Source: JALOAP01 sp964632355
GTDB lineage: Bacteria; Chloroflexota; Dehalococcoidia; Tepidiformales; Tepidiformaceae
Direction of reading: 5' to 3'
DNA length: 18,144 nt
Assembly: GCA_964632355.1 (NCBI GenBank)
Contig: CAZWBW010000058.1
Location: forward strand, 1-18,144
Below are positions 6,498 to 13,666 of the stretch, in pieces; position 1 is the stretch's first letter; each line of letters begins with the position of its first letter. The position numbers and the translations under genes are program-made. Below the pieces are notes generated by a model. That model made no database searches, had not been told where the DNA came from, and saw only the letters and a list, made by a program, of their open reading frames with translations.

Positions 6498-7245
6498 GAC
6501 GAATCTCCTTCGCGTAGTCGCGGCCCCCACGGACGGTCACGCGCATGATGGCGCCTGCGCGGGAATCGTCCTCCACGAGTTCGATCAGGCCTTCCGCGAC
6601 GTCTTCGGGCTGGAGGATGCCGCCCACCTGCTGCTTCATCTCCTCGATGCGCTCTTCGCCCGAGCGGCGAACCAGCGGCGTGTCGGTGAAGGTGGGACAG
6701 ATGGCGTTGACGCGAATACCGCTTTCCTGGCCGAGGTAGGCAAGCGAGCGGGTGAAGTTGATGACGCCGGCCTTGGTGGCCGCGTATACGGGCGAGCCAG
6801 GCATCGGCAGGAGGCCGCCCATGGACGCGGTGTTCACGATGACACCACCCGTGCCGCGCTTCCGCAGCTCGCGAACGGCGATGCGGGTACCGTCGATCAC
6901 CGCGGTCAGGTTGATATCGATCATGCGCTGCCAGTTGCCCGGCTCATCGGCAAACAGGTCTTCGCCACCAATACCGGCGTTGTTGCAGACGATGTCGAGG
7001 CGGCCGAAGTGTTCGACGGCAGCTGCGATGGCAGCCGCGAGGTCTTCGGTGCGGGTTACGTCGCACTGGCGGAAGACTGCCTTGCCGCCCTTCGCGGTGA
7101 TCTGCTCGACGGTCTGGGCGCCGCCCGCGGCGTCGAGATCGGCGACGACGACGCTGGCGCCGCGGTCCGCGAGCGCGACGGCCATGGCGCGGCCGATCCC
7201 GGAGCCTGCGCCGGTAACCACTGCTGCCGATCCGTGTATCTGCAC
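6493..7245 (-). CDS. SDR-family oxidoreductase
   Basis: A 250-aa classical short-chain dehydrogenase/reductase. It has the cofactor loop TGAGSGIG (11-18), an acidic residue after beta-2 (VVADLD, Asp36/Asp38) favouring NAD(H), CDV (61-63), NNAG (88-91), and the catalytic Ser141, Tyr154 and Lys158 (SPVYAATK). The substrate is unknown; many close relatives are annotated 3-oxoacyl-ACP reductase or alcohol dehydrogenase. GTG 7245 is chosen because AGGAGG lies 5 nt upstream and VQIHGSAAVVTG matches the family start; the frame remains open far upstream but with non-coding character. It is monocistronic, divergent from the glycosyltransferase across 190 bp. That gap has a 12-bp palindrome GTGTGGGCACAC (7271-7282) that could be an operator. 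Confidence 0.92.
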   Translation of the reverse strand: MQIHGSAAVVTGAGSGIGRAMAVALADRGASVVVADLDAAGGAQTVEQITAKGGKAVFRQCDVTRTEDLAAAIAAAVEHFGRLDIVCNNAGIGGEDLFADEPGNWQRMIDINLTAVIDGTRIAVRELRKRGTGGVIVNTASMGGLLPMPGSPVYAATKAGVINFTRSLAYLGQESGIRVNAICPTFTDTPLVRRSGEERIEEMKQQVGGILQPEDVAEGLIELVEDDSRAGAIMRVTVRGGRDYAKEIRP

Positions 7246-7270
7246 CTGTCCCTCCTGCGCGCCTTGCGAA

Positions 7271-7282
7271 GTGTGGGCACAC
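7271..7282. promoter_or_regulatory. Small palindrome in the SDR/glycosyltransferase divergent region
   Basis: GTGTG-GG-CACAC lies 26 bp upstream of the SDR start codon, where a dimeric repressor could act. No clear -10/-35 pair is visible next to it. Five-base arms arise easily by chance, so this is only a candidate. Confidence 0.2.
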
Positions 7283-7435
7283 CATACCGCGGCTCCGGTA
7301 GCGATCCACCCCTTCGCGCGCGAGAGACCGGCGAATTTCCGCGATGCAGTGAGATGGAGTTGCGAGCCTAGGGGGACCGAACTTCGGCCTCTGCGGTGAT
7401 AGCCGGGCGAGCATGCGAGCGAGGGAGGAATACTC

Positions 7436-8320
7436 ATGGCGCTGGTCGACGTACTCATCCCGACGTACCGGCGGAAGACCGGGCTCGCAGTGGTGCTGGC
7501 GAGCCTTTTGGGCCAGTCATTTCGCGCCTTCGACGTGGTCATCTCGGACCAGACGCCGGAGGACGAGCAGTACATCGAGAGCCCCGAGGTCGCACAGGCT
7601 ATCCGGGCGTTGCGCTGGCACGGCCACGACGTGCGGGTGTTTCGCCACCTGCCACGGCGCGGACTCGCCGAACAGCGGGAGTTCCTCCTCGAACAGAGTC
7701 GTGCCCGTTATGTGCAATACGTTGACGACGACCTGCTGCTGGAGCCGGGCGTGATGGAGCGCATGATTTCGACGATCGAAATGGAGCAGTGCGGCTTCGT
7801 GGGGTGCCCGGCGGTGGGGCTGGAGTTCCTGGACGACGAGCGGCCGGGCGAGCAGCGGATCGAGGCCTGGGATGGCCCGGTGCACCCGGAGCCGATCACG
7901 CCGGAGACGGTGCCGTGGGAGCGGCATCTCGTGAACAACGCGGCGAACCCGTTGCACCTCGAACAGCGCCTCGGAGCGCGCGAGAAACCGGTGCGGTACC
8001 GCGTCGCGTGGGTCGGCGGGAACGTGCTGTACGACCGGGAGAAGTTGCTGGACGTTGGCGGATTCTCGTTCTGGCCGCGGCTGCCTGCCGAGCACGCGGG
8101 AGAGGAAGTCGTCGTGCAACTCCTGTTGCTGCGTCACTACGGCGGGTGCGGACTCTTACCGTCGGGAACGTACCATCTCGGTCTACCGACGACGGTCCCG
8201 AACCGCGAACACAATGCGACGGGGCTGTTTGGCGAGCTTAATCGCGAGTACGAGCAGCGACAGCATTCGAGCGGTCCTGTTCCTGCTCGCGGGCGAGACG
8301 CTGCTGCAGGAGAGTCATAA
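7436..8320 (+). CDS. Family 2 (GT-A fold) glycosyltransferase
   Basis: A 294-aa protein. The N-terminus VDVLIPTYRRKTGLAVVLASLLGQ is the GT2 nucleotide-binding start, and the metal/nucleotide DxD site is D97-D99 (YVQYVDDDLLLEPG). The acceptor side includes RVAWVGGNVLYDREKLLDVGGF. Typical members transfer a sugar from a nucleotide sugar to polysaccharide, lipid or protein at the cytosolic membrane face; donor and acceptor are unknown. There is no transmembrane helix. ATG 7436 has GGGAGG (7423-7428) 7 nt upstream, a strong site. The last ~27 codons overlap antisense to the end of the topoisomerase gene by 83 bp, and the C-terminus (RGRDAAAGES) looks like opportunistic read-through, so the protein's end may be poorly conserved. 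Confidence 0.88.
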   Translation: MALVDVLIPTYRRKTGLAVVLASLLGQSFRAFDVVISDQTPEDEQYIESPEVAQAIRALRWHGHDVRVFRHLPRRGLAEQREFLLEQSRARYVQYVDDDLLLEPGVMERMISTIEMEQCGFVGCPAVGLEFLDDERPGEQRIEAWDGPVHPEPITPETVPWERHLVNNAANPLHLEQRLGAREKPVRYRVAWVGGNVLYDREKLLDVGGFSFWPRLPAEHAGEEVVVQLLLLRHYGGCGLLPSGTYHLGLPTTVPNREHNATGLFGELNREYEQRQHSSGPVPARGRDAAAGES

Positions 8321-9383
8321 CGGCCGCCTCCTCGGGCGACAGGTTGGGGAGTTCGCGAACCAGCTCCTCTTCGGTCCGGGCGCGCAACATTTCAAGCATG
8401 GTCCCGTCGAGGTAGGTGTCGATGACCGCGGGGTGAATGTACGACTTTCGCGAGACCGCGGGGGTGTTGCCGAGGCGCTCGGCTACACGCTCGACCGCGC
8501 GGACGACGTTTCGCCGTGCCTGCACATCGGAGTCGAACTGCTCGAACTCCTGGAGGGCGAGCGTGGCGAGAACGGTGCCCGTCCAGGTGCGGAAGTCCTT
8601 GGCGGTGAAGTCCTGGCCGGTGATCTGCCGGAGGTAGTCGTTCACGTCGCCGGAATCGATCACCCGGCGGTTGCCGTCCTCGTCGATGTACTGGAAGAGC
8701 TCGTAGCCGGGGATGTCGCGGCAACGCTTCACGACGCCGGCGAGACGCCGATCGCGGAGATCGATGCGGTACTTCTTGCCGGACTTGCCGGTGAAGGCGA
8801 ACTCGACGCGCGAGCCATCCACATCGACGTGACGGTCGCGCATGGTGGTGAGGCCGAAGGACCCGTTGTCGCGGGCGTACTCGTCGTTGCCGACGCGGAT
8901 GAGGGTGGTTTCGAGGAGGCGGACGACGGTCGCGAGCACCTTCTCGCGGGGAAGGCCATGGAGGGCGAGGTCACGGTCGACCTGTTCGCGGATGTGGGGG
9001 AGCGCGTCGCCGAAGGCGAGCATGCGGTTGAACTTGGTCTCGTCGCGAACGTCGCGCCAGCGCGGGTGGTAGCGGTACTGCTTCCGGTTCTTCGCGTCGC
9101 GGCCGGTGGCCTGGATGTGCCCGTTCGAAAGCGGGGAAATCCAGACGCCGGTCCAGGCGGGAGGAATGGCGAGCGACTGGATGCGGCGGAGGGTGGCCTC
9201 GTCGCGGACCGGCGAACCGTCCGGGCCGACGTAGCGGAAGGCGGTGCGAGTGCGCTTGCGCCTGATGCCGGGGCGGTCGTCGCGCACATAGCGGAGGCCG
9301 ACTGCGCGCGCCGAATCTTCGGGATCCGCGAGAGCACCGTTGTCCGTGCCGGTACCCGCGCTCGAGATGATGGATGTTGTCAT
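8238..9383 (-). CDS. Type IB DNA topoisomerase (bacterial/poxvirus type)
   Basis: A 381-aa protein; bacterial topoisomerase IB is usually 320-370 aa. It relaxes supercoils through a transient 3'-phosphotyrosyl bond. The N-terminal domain contains RRKRTRTAFRYV (41-52), IPPAWTGVWISP (73-84) and QATGRDAKNRKQYRYHPRWR (91-110). Catalytic residues are in LIRVGNDEYARDNGSFGLTT (161-180), KDFRTWTGT (Arg265) and SRKSYIHPAVI (nucleophile Tyr315). The ATG at 9383 has no clear Shine-Dalgarno; the first ~25 residues are low-complexity and may not be conserved. It follows the ImuB-like gene on the same strand after 82 bp, a gap that contains a TATAGA box but no -35 that I can see. It may therefore be read from the SOS promoter. 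Its end overlaps the convergent glycosyltransferase. Confidence 0.93.
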   Translation of the reverse strand: MTTSIISSAGTGTDNGALADPEDSARAVGLRYVRDDRPGIRRKRTRTAFRYVGPDGSPVRDEATLRRIQSLAIPPAWTGVWISPLSNGHIQATGRDAKNRKQYRYHPRWRDVRDETKFNRMLAFGDALPHIREQVDRDLALHGLPREKVLATVVRLLETTLIRVGNDEYARDNGSFGLTTMRDRHVDVDGSRVEFAFTGKSGKKYRIDLRDRRLAGVVKRCRDIPGYELFQYIDEDGNRRVIDSGDVNDYLRQITGQDFTAKDFRTWTGTVLATLALQEFEQFDSDVQARRNVVRAVERVAERLGNTPAVSRKSYIHPAVIDTYLDGTMLEMLRARTEEELVRELPNLSPEEAAVMTLLQQRLAREQEQDRSNAVAARTRD

Positions 9384-9465
9384 TGAGCCGCAGTGTGGGC
9401 TCGCGGCGCTCTCGCCGATGCTAGCCGCAAGGGGCCAGCGGCGGGCAGTTCTATAACGCCTCGCC

Positions 9466-10371
9466 CTAGCTGGCGCGGAGCAGCGCGCGGGCGGGCTGCC
9501 GTGGGAGGGTGCGCGGCCGGTACGCGAGACTGGCAACACAGGGCCGAATTTGCACACAGGGACCGAGCCGGGACAGTTCGATGCGTGCGCCCGTGGCACC
9601 GGCGAGCATCGCAGGCGCTTCCTCGATCGCGGCGGCGAGCGGCGCTGTCGTCGACGCCGGGGTTCGCAGGCGGAAGGAGATTTCGTGCTCTCCGTCCGGA
9701 CCGGAGAGCAGCAGCTTCGCTTCGCGGAAGCTGGCGTCGCGGGAGTCGAGCACGACGTCGAGGTGGCGGAGGGCGCGCGACAGCCGTGCCCGGAGCCGAA
9801 GCTCGGAATCCGCGGTGGCTTCGGCGGCGATGGCCTCACGGCGATGGGGCGCGATGGGCGGTTCGTTCGCGCCGGAGGCAGGGACCAGGCCCACCGAGAC
9901 CCGGGAGGCGCGAGCAGCCTCGAGTGCCTCAGCGCGTGTGCTCGCGACGCCGGTGCGAGCGGTACACCCGGTGAAGCTGGTGGCGATGCGCGCGAGGGTC
10001 GCAGCGACGGCAGCTTCGGCCTGGCCCCTCGACACCAGTCCCGTGATGTCGATGAAGAGGTGTTCACGGCCGGCGATCTCGACAAGAGGTGTCGCGCGGC
10101 GGCGGATAATGTCAGCGAGTCGTTCGAGTTCGTCCAGGCAGTCGCCTGCATTGTCGGGAAGGAAGCGGGCCCGGGGAACGCGGTGGCGGGCCTCGGCGGC
10201 GGTCATACCGACCAGGAGGCCGCGGGCGGAGGCATCGCAGGTGGCGGCAGCGACGAGGGCATCCTCGCCGTGTCCCTGGAGGAAGACGAGGGTGCGGCCC
10301 TTGAGTTCCGGACGGTGGCGGAGGGCGAGCTGGACGGCAAGGCGGGGGAAGAGGAGGCAGAGAACTCGCAT
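9466..10371 (-). CDS. ImuB-like Y-family DNA polymerase-related protein, shortened
   Basis: A 301-aa protein. The N-terminus MRVLCLLFPRLAVQLALRHR resembles ImuB (LWFPRLA...), followed by SARGLLVGMTAAEARHRVPR (48-67) and LFIDITGL (105-112), the DITG signature of ImuB. True Y polymerases have Asp in the first strand and Asp-Glu at the second site. Here the first is absent and only D108 remains, so polymerase activity is unlikely, as known for ImuB, which acts as a beta-clamp-binding adaptor for DnaE2 in SOS mutagenesis. The usual helix-hairpin-helix thumb is missing: VASTRAEALEAARASRV runs almost directly into a little-finger-like region (about 200-275). ImuB is usually ~450-550 aa. No beta-clamp motif is obvious. 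AGGAGG is 5 nt before ATG 10371, and a LexA box lies upstream. imuA and dnaE2 are not in the window. Confidence 0.75.
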   Translation of the reverse strand: MRVLCLLFPRLAVQLALRHRPELKGRTLVFLQGHGEDALVAAATCDASARGLLVGMTAAEARHRVPRARFLPDNAGDCLDELERLADIIRRRATPLVEIAGREHLFIDITGLVSRGQAEAAVAATLARIATSFTGCTARTGVASTRAEALEAARASRVSVGLVPASGANEPPIAPHRREAIAAEATADSELRLRARLSRALRHLDVVLDSRDASFREAKLLLSGPDGEHEISFRLRTPASTTAPLAAAIEEAPAMLAGATGARIELSRLGPCVQIRPCVASLAYRPRTLPRQPARALLRAS

Positions 10372-10395
10372 GACATCCTCCTATTGGGTTTCGCG

Positions 10396-10425
10396 AGAAT
10401 AGAACACTTGTTCTAGGCCCGTCAA
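10396..10425 (-). promoter_or_regulatory. Sigma-70-type promoter of the ImuB-like gene
   Basis: On the minus strand TTGACG (10425-10420) and TATTCT (10401-10396) are 18 bp apart; the transcript would begin about 10390, with a ~20-nt leader carrying AGGAGG. The SOS box lies in the spacer and touches the -10, an ideal place for repression. Confidence 0.65.
10400..10415. promoter_or_regulatory. LexA/SOS box
   Basis: TAGAACACTTGTTCTA is palindromic in 6-bp arms (TAGAAC/GTTCTA) around 4 nt and fits the GAACnnnnGTTC consensus of the Gram-positive LexA (DinR) operator. It lies between the -35 and -10 of the ImuB-like gene, about 30 bp from the start codon. I see no other GAACnnnnGTTC site in the window. 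It is 60 bp from the start of the divergent PEP-synthase-like gene, which could also be affected. Confidence 0.75.
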
Positions 10426-10462
10426 GCAGTGTCGCCACGCTGCGCATATGTTTTCGTGGCAT

Positions 10463-10468
10463 TAGACT
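10463..10468 (+). promoter_or_regulatory. Possible leaderless -10 box for the PEP-synthase-like gene
   Basis: TAGACT (10463-10468) lies 6 bp before ATG 10475, the spacing of TAnnnT leaderless promoters, in which transcription starts at the A of ATG. No Shine-Dalgarno is present before this ATG, which supports leaderless translation. No -35 is evident. Confidence 0.4.
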
Positions 10469-10474
10469 GCGTAA

Positions 10475-12958
10475 ATGGCTCCGATATACGCGCTCTCAGA
10501 TATCGACCCGTCGGCACGAGAGGCGGTCGGCGGGAAGGCGGCGAGCCTGGCTGCGCTTGCCCGTGCTGGTTTCGACGTTCCACCCGCGTACGTGATCCCG
10601 ACGGAGAGCACGGCGCTCATCGAAGACGCTGGCTGGCCCGAGGGCCTGCGCGAGCGGGTCGCGGTGGTGTTTCGCGAGCTGTGCGCAGACGGTGGCGCCG
10701 TCGCGGTCCGGTCGTCGGCGGTGGACGAGGATGGCGCCGACGCGTCGTTCGCCGGGCAGCACGAAACGATCCTGGACGTGCGGAGCGAAACTGACGTGGT
10801 GTCGGCGGTCGAGCGCTGCATCGCCTCGCTGCACTCGGAGGCAGCGGTGGCATACCGGGCACGCACCGGGCGAGCCCCGTCGCGCATGGCGGTCGTCATC
10901 CAGCGGATGGTGCCGGCGGAAAGCGCAGGCGTCGCGTTCAGCGTGGACCCCACGACCGGCGACCCCACACGGGTGGTGGTCGAAGCGGTCGCAGGGCTGG
11001 GCGAAGCGCTCGTCTCGGGAGCTGTGGAAGCGGAGCGCATCGTGCTGTCGCGGCCGAACCTGGAGGTCGTCGAGGAGCATCGCCCGGGCGAACCGGTGCT
11101 GACCGCGGACCAGGCGCGAGAGGTCGCGAAGGCGGCTCTGCGCGCGGAGCAAGCGTTCGGGGGCCCGCAGGACATCGAGTTCGCGTTCGGCGGCGGGAAG
11201 TTGTGGCTGCTGCAGTCGCGAGCCGTGACGGCCGCGGGGAAGCAGGGCCAGCAGCAGGGCTGGGTCAGCGAGTTCGACACCGAAACGAGCGACGTGGATC
11301 TCTGGACGAGCGCGAATGTGCAGGAGATTCTGCCGGGGCTTCTCACGCCGCTCACAATCACGACGTTCAACGAGACGGTGCCGCGCGCGTACACGATGGA
11401 CTACCACGACCTGAAGCTGCTCGCGAAGGACGAGTGGCCGGTGTTCATCGGGACGTTCTACAACCGGGTGTTCCTAAACATGACCGCGACGCGGATGGTG
11501 GCGAGCCGCGCGATCACGGCAGGGGCGAAGGCGATCGAGGAGCGCTACCTCGGCGGTGCGCTCAGCGAGGAGGAGGCGCCCCCGACTGGCGGGCCATGGA
11601 AGATGTGGAAGCACCGGATCATCAGCCTCGGCCCGTGCCTGCACATGTTCGTGACGCTTGAGAAGCAGGCAGACCGGGCAGAGCGGCGGGTGCTGGCGAT
11701 CGAACAGAAGGTTCGCGCACTCGACCCGGCCTCGATGAGCGACGAGCGGCTGAACCGCGTCCGGGAGCGGCTCACGGACATCGGTGTGGACGTCGCGAAG
11801 GTGCACCTGCGCATTACGGCGTCGGCCGGGCTCGGCTACGACAACGTGCACAAGCTGGTGCGCGGAGTGCTCGGCGAGGAGGCGGACGGGAAGCTGCCGC
11901 TCCTGTTCACCGGCCTCCAGGGCGTGGAGAGCGCCCAGATCAGCATCGACCTGTGGAAGCTGTCGCGGATCGCGCTGGAGGCGGGCATCGCTGACCGGCT
12001 TCGCGACCCGGACTTTAACCCCTACGCGGAGCCGAACGAAAAGTGGCGGGAGGGGTTCCAGGCGTTCGTCGAGCGCCACGGACACCGCGGCCTGAACGAG
12101 ATGGAGGCCTCGGCGAAGTCGTGGCGCACCGACCCCTCGTCGGCGATGGCAGTGGTGCGTTCGTTCCTCGACCTGCCCGAGGAGCAATCGCCGGTGGCGT
12201 CGCTTCAACGGCAGGAACGCGAGCGACTCGAACTGACGGAGGAGATCGCCGCCAAGCTCAACCCTGCAAAGCGGGCGCTGTTCCGGTGGGTGCTGCGGGA
12301 TGCGCAGCGGTGGGTGGTGCAGCGGGAGCGGATGAAGTCGCTGCTGGTTCGAGCGCAACGCTTCTTCGAATGGATGCTGCCGGAAATTCAGCGGCGGTTC
12401 GTCGAACGGGGGCTTATCGACCACCACGACGACATCTTCTTCATCTCGAGCCAGGAGCTCCGCGACGTCCTAACCGGGAAGGGGAAGGCAGACTACCGGG
12501 ACGATGTGATTCGCCGGAAGCGGGAGTATGAGCGCAACCGCCATGTGCAGCTACCCGACCGGTTCCGCGGGCGACCGGTTCCGATCGAACCCGCCGAGGC
12601 GGGGCACAGCGGGGACGTCCTGACGGGTACGCCAGTGAGCGCTGGATTCGTGACCGGGCGCGCCCGGGTGATCCGCGACCCGCGGACGGACGACCCGATC
12701 CAGCCAGGGGAGATCCTGGTTGCGCCGGTGACCGATGCGGGCTGGACACCGCTGTTCGCGCTGGCGGCGGGGCTGGTGGTGGACATGGGTAGCGCGCTGA
12801 GCCACGGGAGCACAGTGGCGCGGGAATATGGCCTGCCGGCGGTGGCGAACGTTCGGAACGGCACGAGCATCATCCGGACGGGCGATCTCATCTCCGTGAA
12901 CGGAAGTAAAGGGATCGTCCAGATCCTCGAAACCGCCGGCGAAGGCGAAGGCACGTGA
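10475..12958 (+). CDS. PEP synthase-like / rifampicin phosphotransferase-like enzyme
   Basis: An 827-aa protein of the ATP-grasp plus swivelling-His family. The N-terminal ATP-grasp runs about 1-260: GGKAASLAAL (19-28, Lys21), AVRSSAVDEDG (77-87), GVAFSVDPTTGD (152-163), QDIEFAFGGGKLWLLQSR (232-249). A ~400-residue middle region begins DLWTSANVQEILPGLLTPLT, as in rifampicin phosphotransferases. The C-terminal phosphohistidine domain has SHGSTVAREYGLPAV with His777. The PEP-binding TIM barrel of true PpsA/PpdK is absent. RPH enzymes (~860 aa) use ATP to phosphorylate rifampicin via this His; the native substrate here is unknown, so it may not confer resistance. ATG 10475 has no Shine-Dalgarno and may be leaderless. 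It is apparently monocistronic and divergent from the SOS promoter. Confidence 0.85.
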   Translation: MAPIYALSDIDPSAREAVGGKAASLAALARAGFDVPPAYVIPTESTALIEDAGWPEGLRERVAVVFRELCADGGAVAVRSSAVDEDGADASFAGQHETILDVRSETDVVSAVERCIASLHSEAAVAYRARTGRAPSRMAVVIQRMVPAESAGVAFSVDPTTGDPTRVVVEAVAGLGEALVSGAVEAERIVLSRPNLEVVEEHRPGEPVLTADQAREVAKAALRAEQAFGGPQDIEFAFGGGKLWLLQSRAVTAAGKQGQQQGWVSEFDTETSDVDLWTSANVQEILPGLLTPLTITTFNETVPRAYTMDYHDLKLLAKDEWPVFIGTFYNRVFLNMTATRMVASRAITAGAKAIEERYLGGALSEEEAPPTGGPWKMWKHRIISLGPCLHMFVTLEKQADRAERRVLAIEQKVRALDPASMSDERLNRVRERLTDIGVDVAKVHLRITASAGLGYDNVHKLVRGVLGEEADGKLPLLFTGLQGVESAQISIDLWKLSRIALEAGIADRLRDPDFNPYAEPNEKWREGFQAFVERHGHRGLNEMEASAKSWRTDPSSAMAVVRSFLDLPEEQSPVASLQRQERERLELTEEIAAKLNPAKRALFRWVLRDAQRWVVQRERMKSLLVRAQRFFEWMLPEIQRRFVERGLIDHHDDIFFISSQELRDVLTGKGKADYRDDVIRRKREYERNRHVQLPDRFRGRPVPIEPAEAGHSGDVLTGTPVSAGFVTGRARVIRDPRTDDPIQPGEILVAPVTDAGWTPLFALAAGLVVDMGSALSHGSTVAREYGLPAVANVRNGTSIIRTGDLISVNGSKGIVQILETAGEGEGT

Positions 12959-13005
12959 CTGTAACAAACGGGGTCCTTTGGGGGCCTTGTGATAGAGAAG
13001 CAACA

Positions 13006-13030
13006 CTCCCCTCGGGCGATTTGAGGGGAG
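13006..13030 (+). terminator. Hairpin between the PEP-synthase-like gene and the unknown trio
   Basis: Stem CTCCCCTC (13006-13013) with GAGGGGAG (13023-13030) and a 9-nt loop, 48 bp after the stop. There is no T run afterwards, so it may be a weak terminator or a leader element for the following genes. Confidence 0.35.
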
Positions 13031-13106
13031 CGCGGCGCGTCCCGGAGGATGCTGGACCCAGGGCAATCGCAGGGAGTGCGAGTTCTTCAGGCCCTGAGGT
13101 GGCGCA

Positions 13107-13520
13107 ATGGCTCCCCAGTGGGATGCGACACAGACCGCAACAGTTGTTTTTACGTGCGAGGAGCTCTGGCTGCTCCAGTCGGTAATCCGTCATGAGGTGC
13201 CGCAGCAGGAGCAGTGGAGGTACCCGCCCGCGAGCCTGGAGCTAAACGACCAGATAGCCGAAGCGCTCTTGCTCTGTGAGGAGCATGGGCTGGACGAGGC
13301 TGCGCTGCTGCTGACGATGGAGCATGCGCTGGTCATCGATTACTGCGTTCCACAGTCGGCGAAATCGCCTTCGGGGCTGCCGATTGGGAAGAACATATTG
13401 ATGAAGTCGTTCGCGGTGCGACGGGAGATCCAGCAGGGGCTTTCGGCGACTGCCGAAGAGCCGGGCAGCCTCTCGGCTTCCGAAATCCGGGAGCGGCTTC
13501 GTCGAATCAATGGAGGTTAG
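13107..13520 (+). CDS. Conserved-looking protein of unknown function, first gene of trio
   Basis: A 137-aa soluble protein with no signal peptide or membrane helix. The core (about 14-108) is rich in predicted helix: FTCEELWLLQSVIRHEVPQQ, then LELNDQIAEALLLCEEHGLDEAALLLTMEHALVIDYCVPQ and LPIGKNILMKSFAVRREI. It looks like a compact folded domain with three Cys (17, 57, 80). The tail (SLSASEIRERLRRINGG) is a charged helix. I do not recognise a family. ATG 13107 has GAGG (13096-13099) 7 nt upstream. The gene ends at 13520 and the ribosome-binding site of the next gene lies inside its last codons, so translation is probably coupled. Confidence 0.75.
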   Translation: MAPQWDATQTATVVFTCEELWLLQSVIRHEVPQQEQWRYPPASLELNDQIAEALLLCEEHGLDEAALLLTMEHALVIDYCVPQSAKSPSGLPIGKNILMKSFAVRREIQQGLSATAEEPGSLSASEIRERLRRINGG

Positions 13521-13523
13521 ACC

Positions 13524-13664
13524 ATGGCAAATCCAACCGTTACCCCGACGGTGACACCGGGCACGAGCCCGACGGTTTCGCCGTGGCCCGAGCGCTACAC
13601 GGATCCCGCGCGGATATGCCCGCAGCAGCGGCGCGAAGGCGCCTCGCCTGACGTGGCACCGTAG
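13524..13664 (+). CDS. Short Thr/Pro-rich peptide (46 aa), function unknown
   Basis: ATG 13524 is 3 bp after the previous stop and preceded by GGAGG (13512-13516) with 7-nt spacing, a strong site. The peptide begins MANPTVTPTVTPGTSPTVSP, a PTVTP-type repeat, then WPERYTDPARICPQQRREGASPDVAP. It has no hydrophobic segment; one Cys (residue 32). TPT repeats resemble extracellular linkers in Chloroflexota, but there is no export signal here. The stop is 2 nt before the next ATG. It may be a real small protein, a translational-coupling leader for the downstream gene, or a remnant; the good ribosome-binding site and tight spacing favour translation. Confidence 0.55.
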   Translation: MANPTVTPTVTPGTSPTVSPWPERYTDPARICPQQRREGASPDVAP

Positions 13665-13666
13665 CA

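Noticed and set aside
7246..7575. A 110-residue N-terminal extension of the SDR enzyme
   Set aside because: The extension has no family match, runs into the divergent glycosyltransferase gene, and AGGAGG marks GTG 7245 as the start.
8055..9386. A 443-aa open frame on the plus strand
   Set aside because: It is the antisense image of topoisomerase IB; its Gly/Val/Glu-rich composition is typical of such shadows.
8238..10151. A single 637-aa fusion of topoisomerase IB with an upstream domain
   Set aside because: The upstream 255 residues are a wrong-frame reading through the ImuB-like gene and show no domain; the topoisomerase is complete from ATG 9383.
13006..13106. Riboswitch-like leader before the unknown trio
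   Set aside because: Only one simple hairpin is visible and no known riboswitch core could be recognised.
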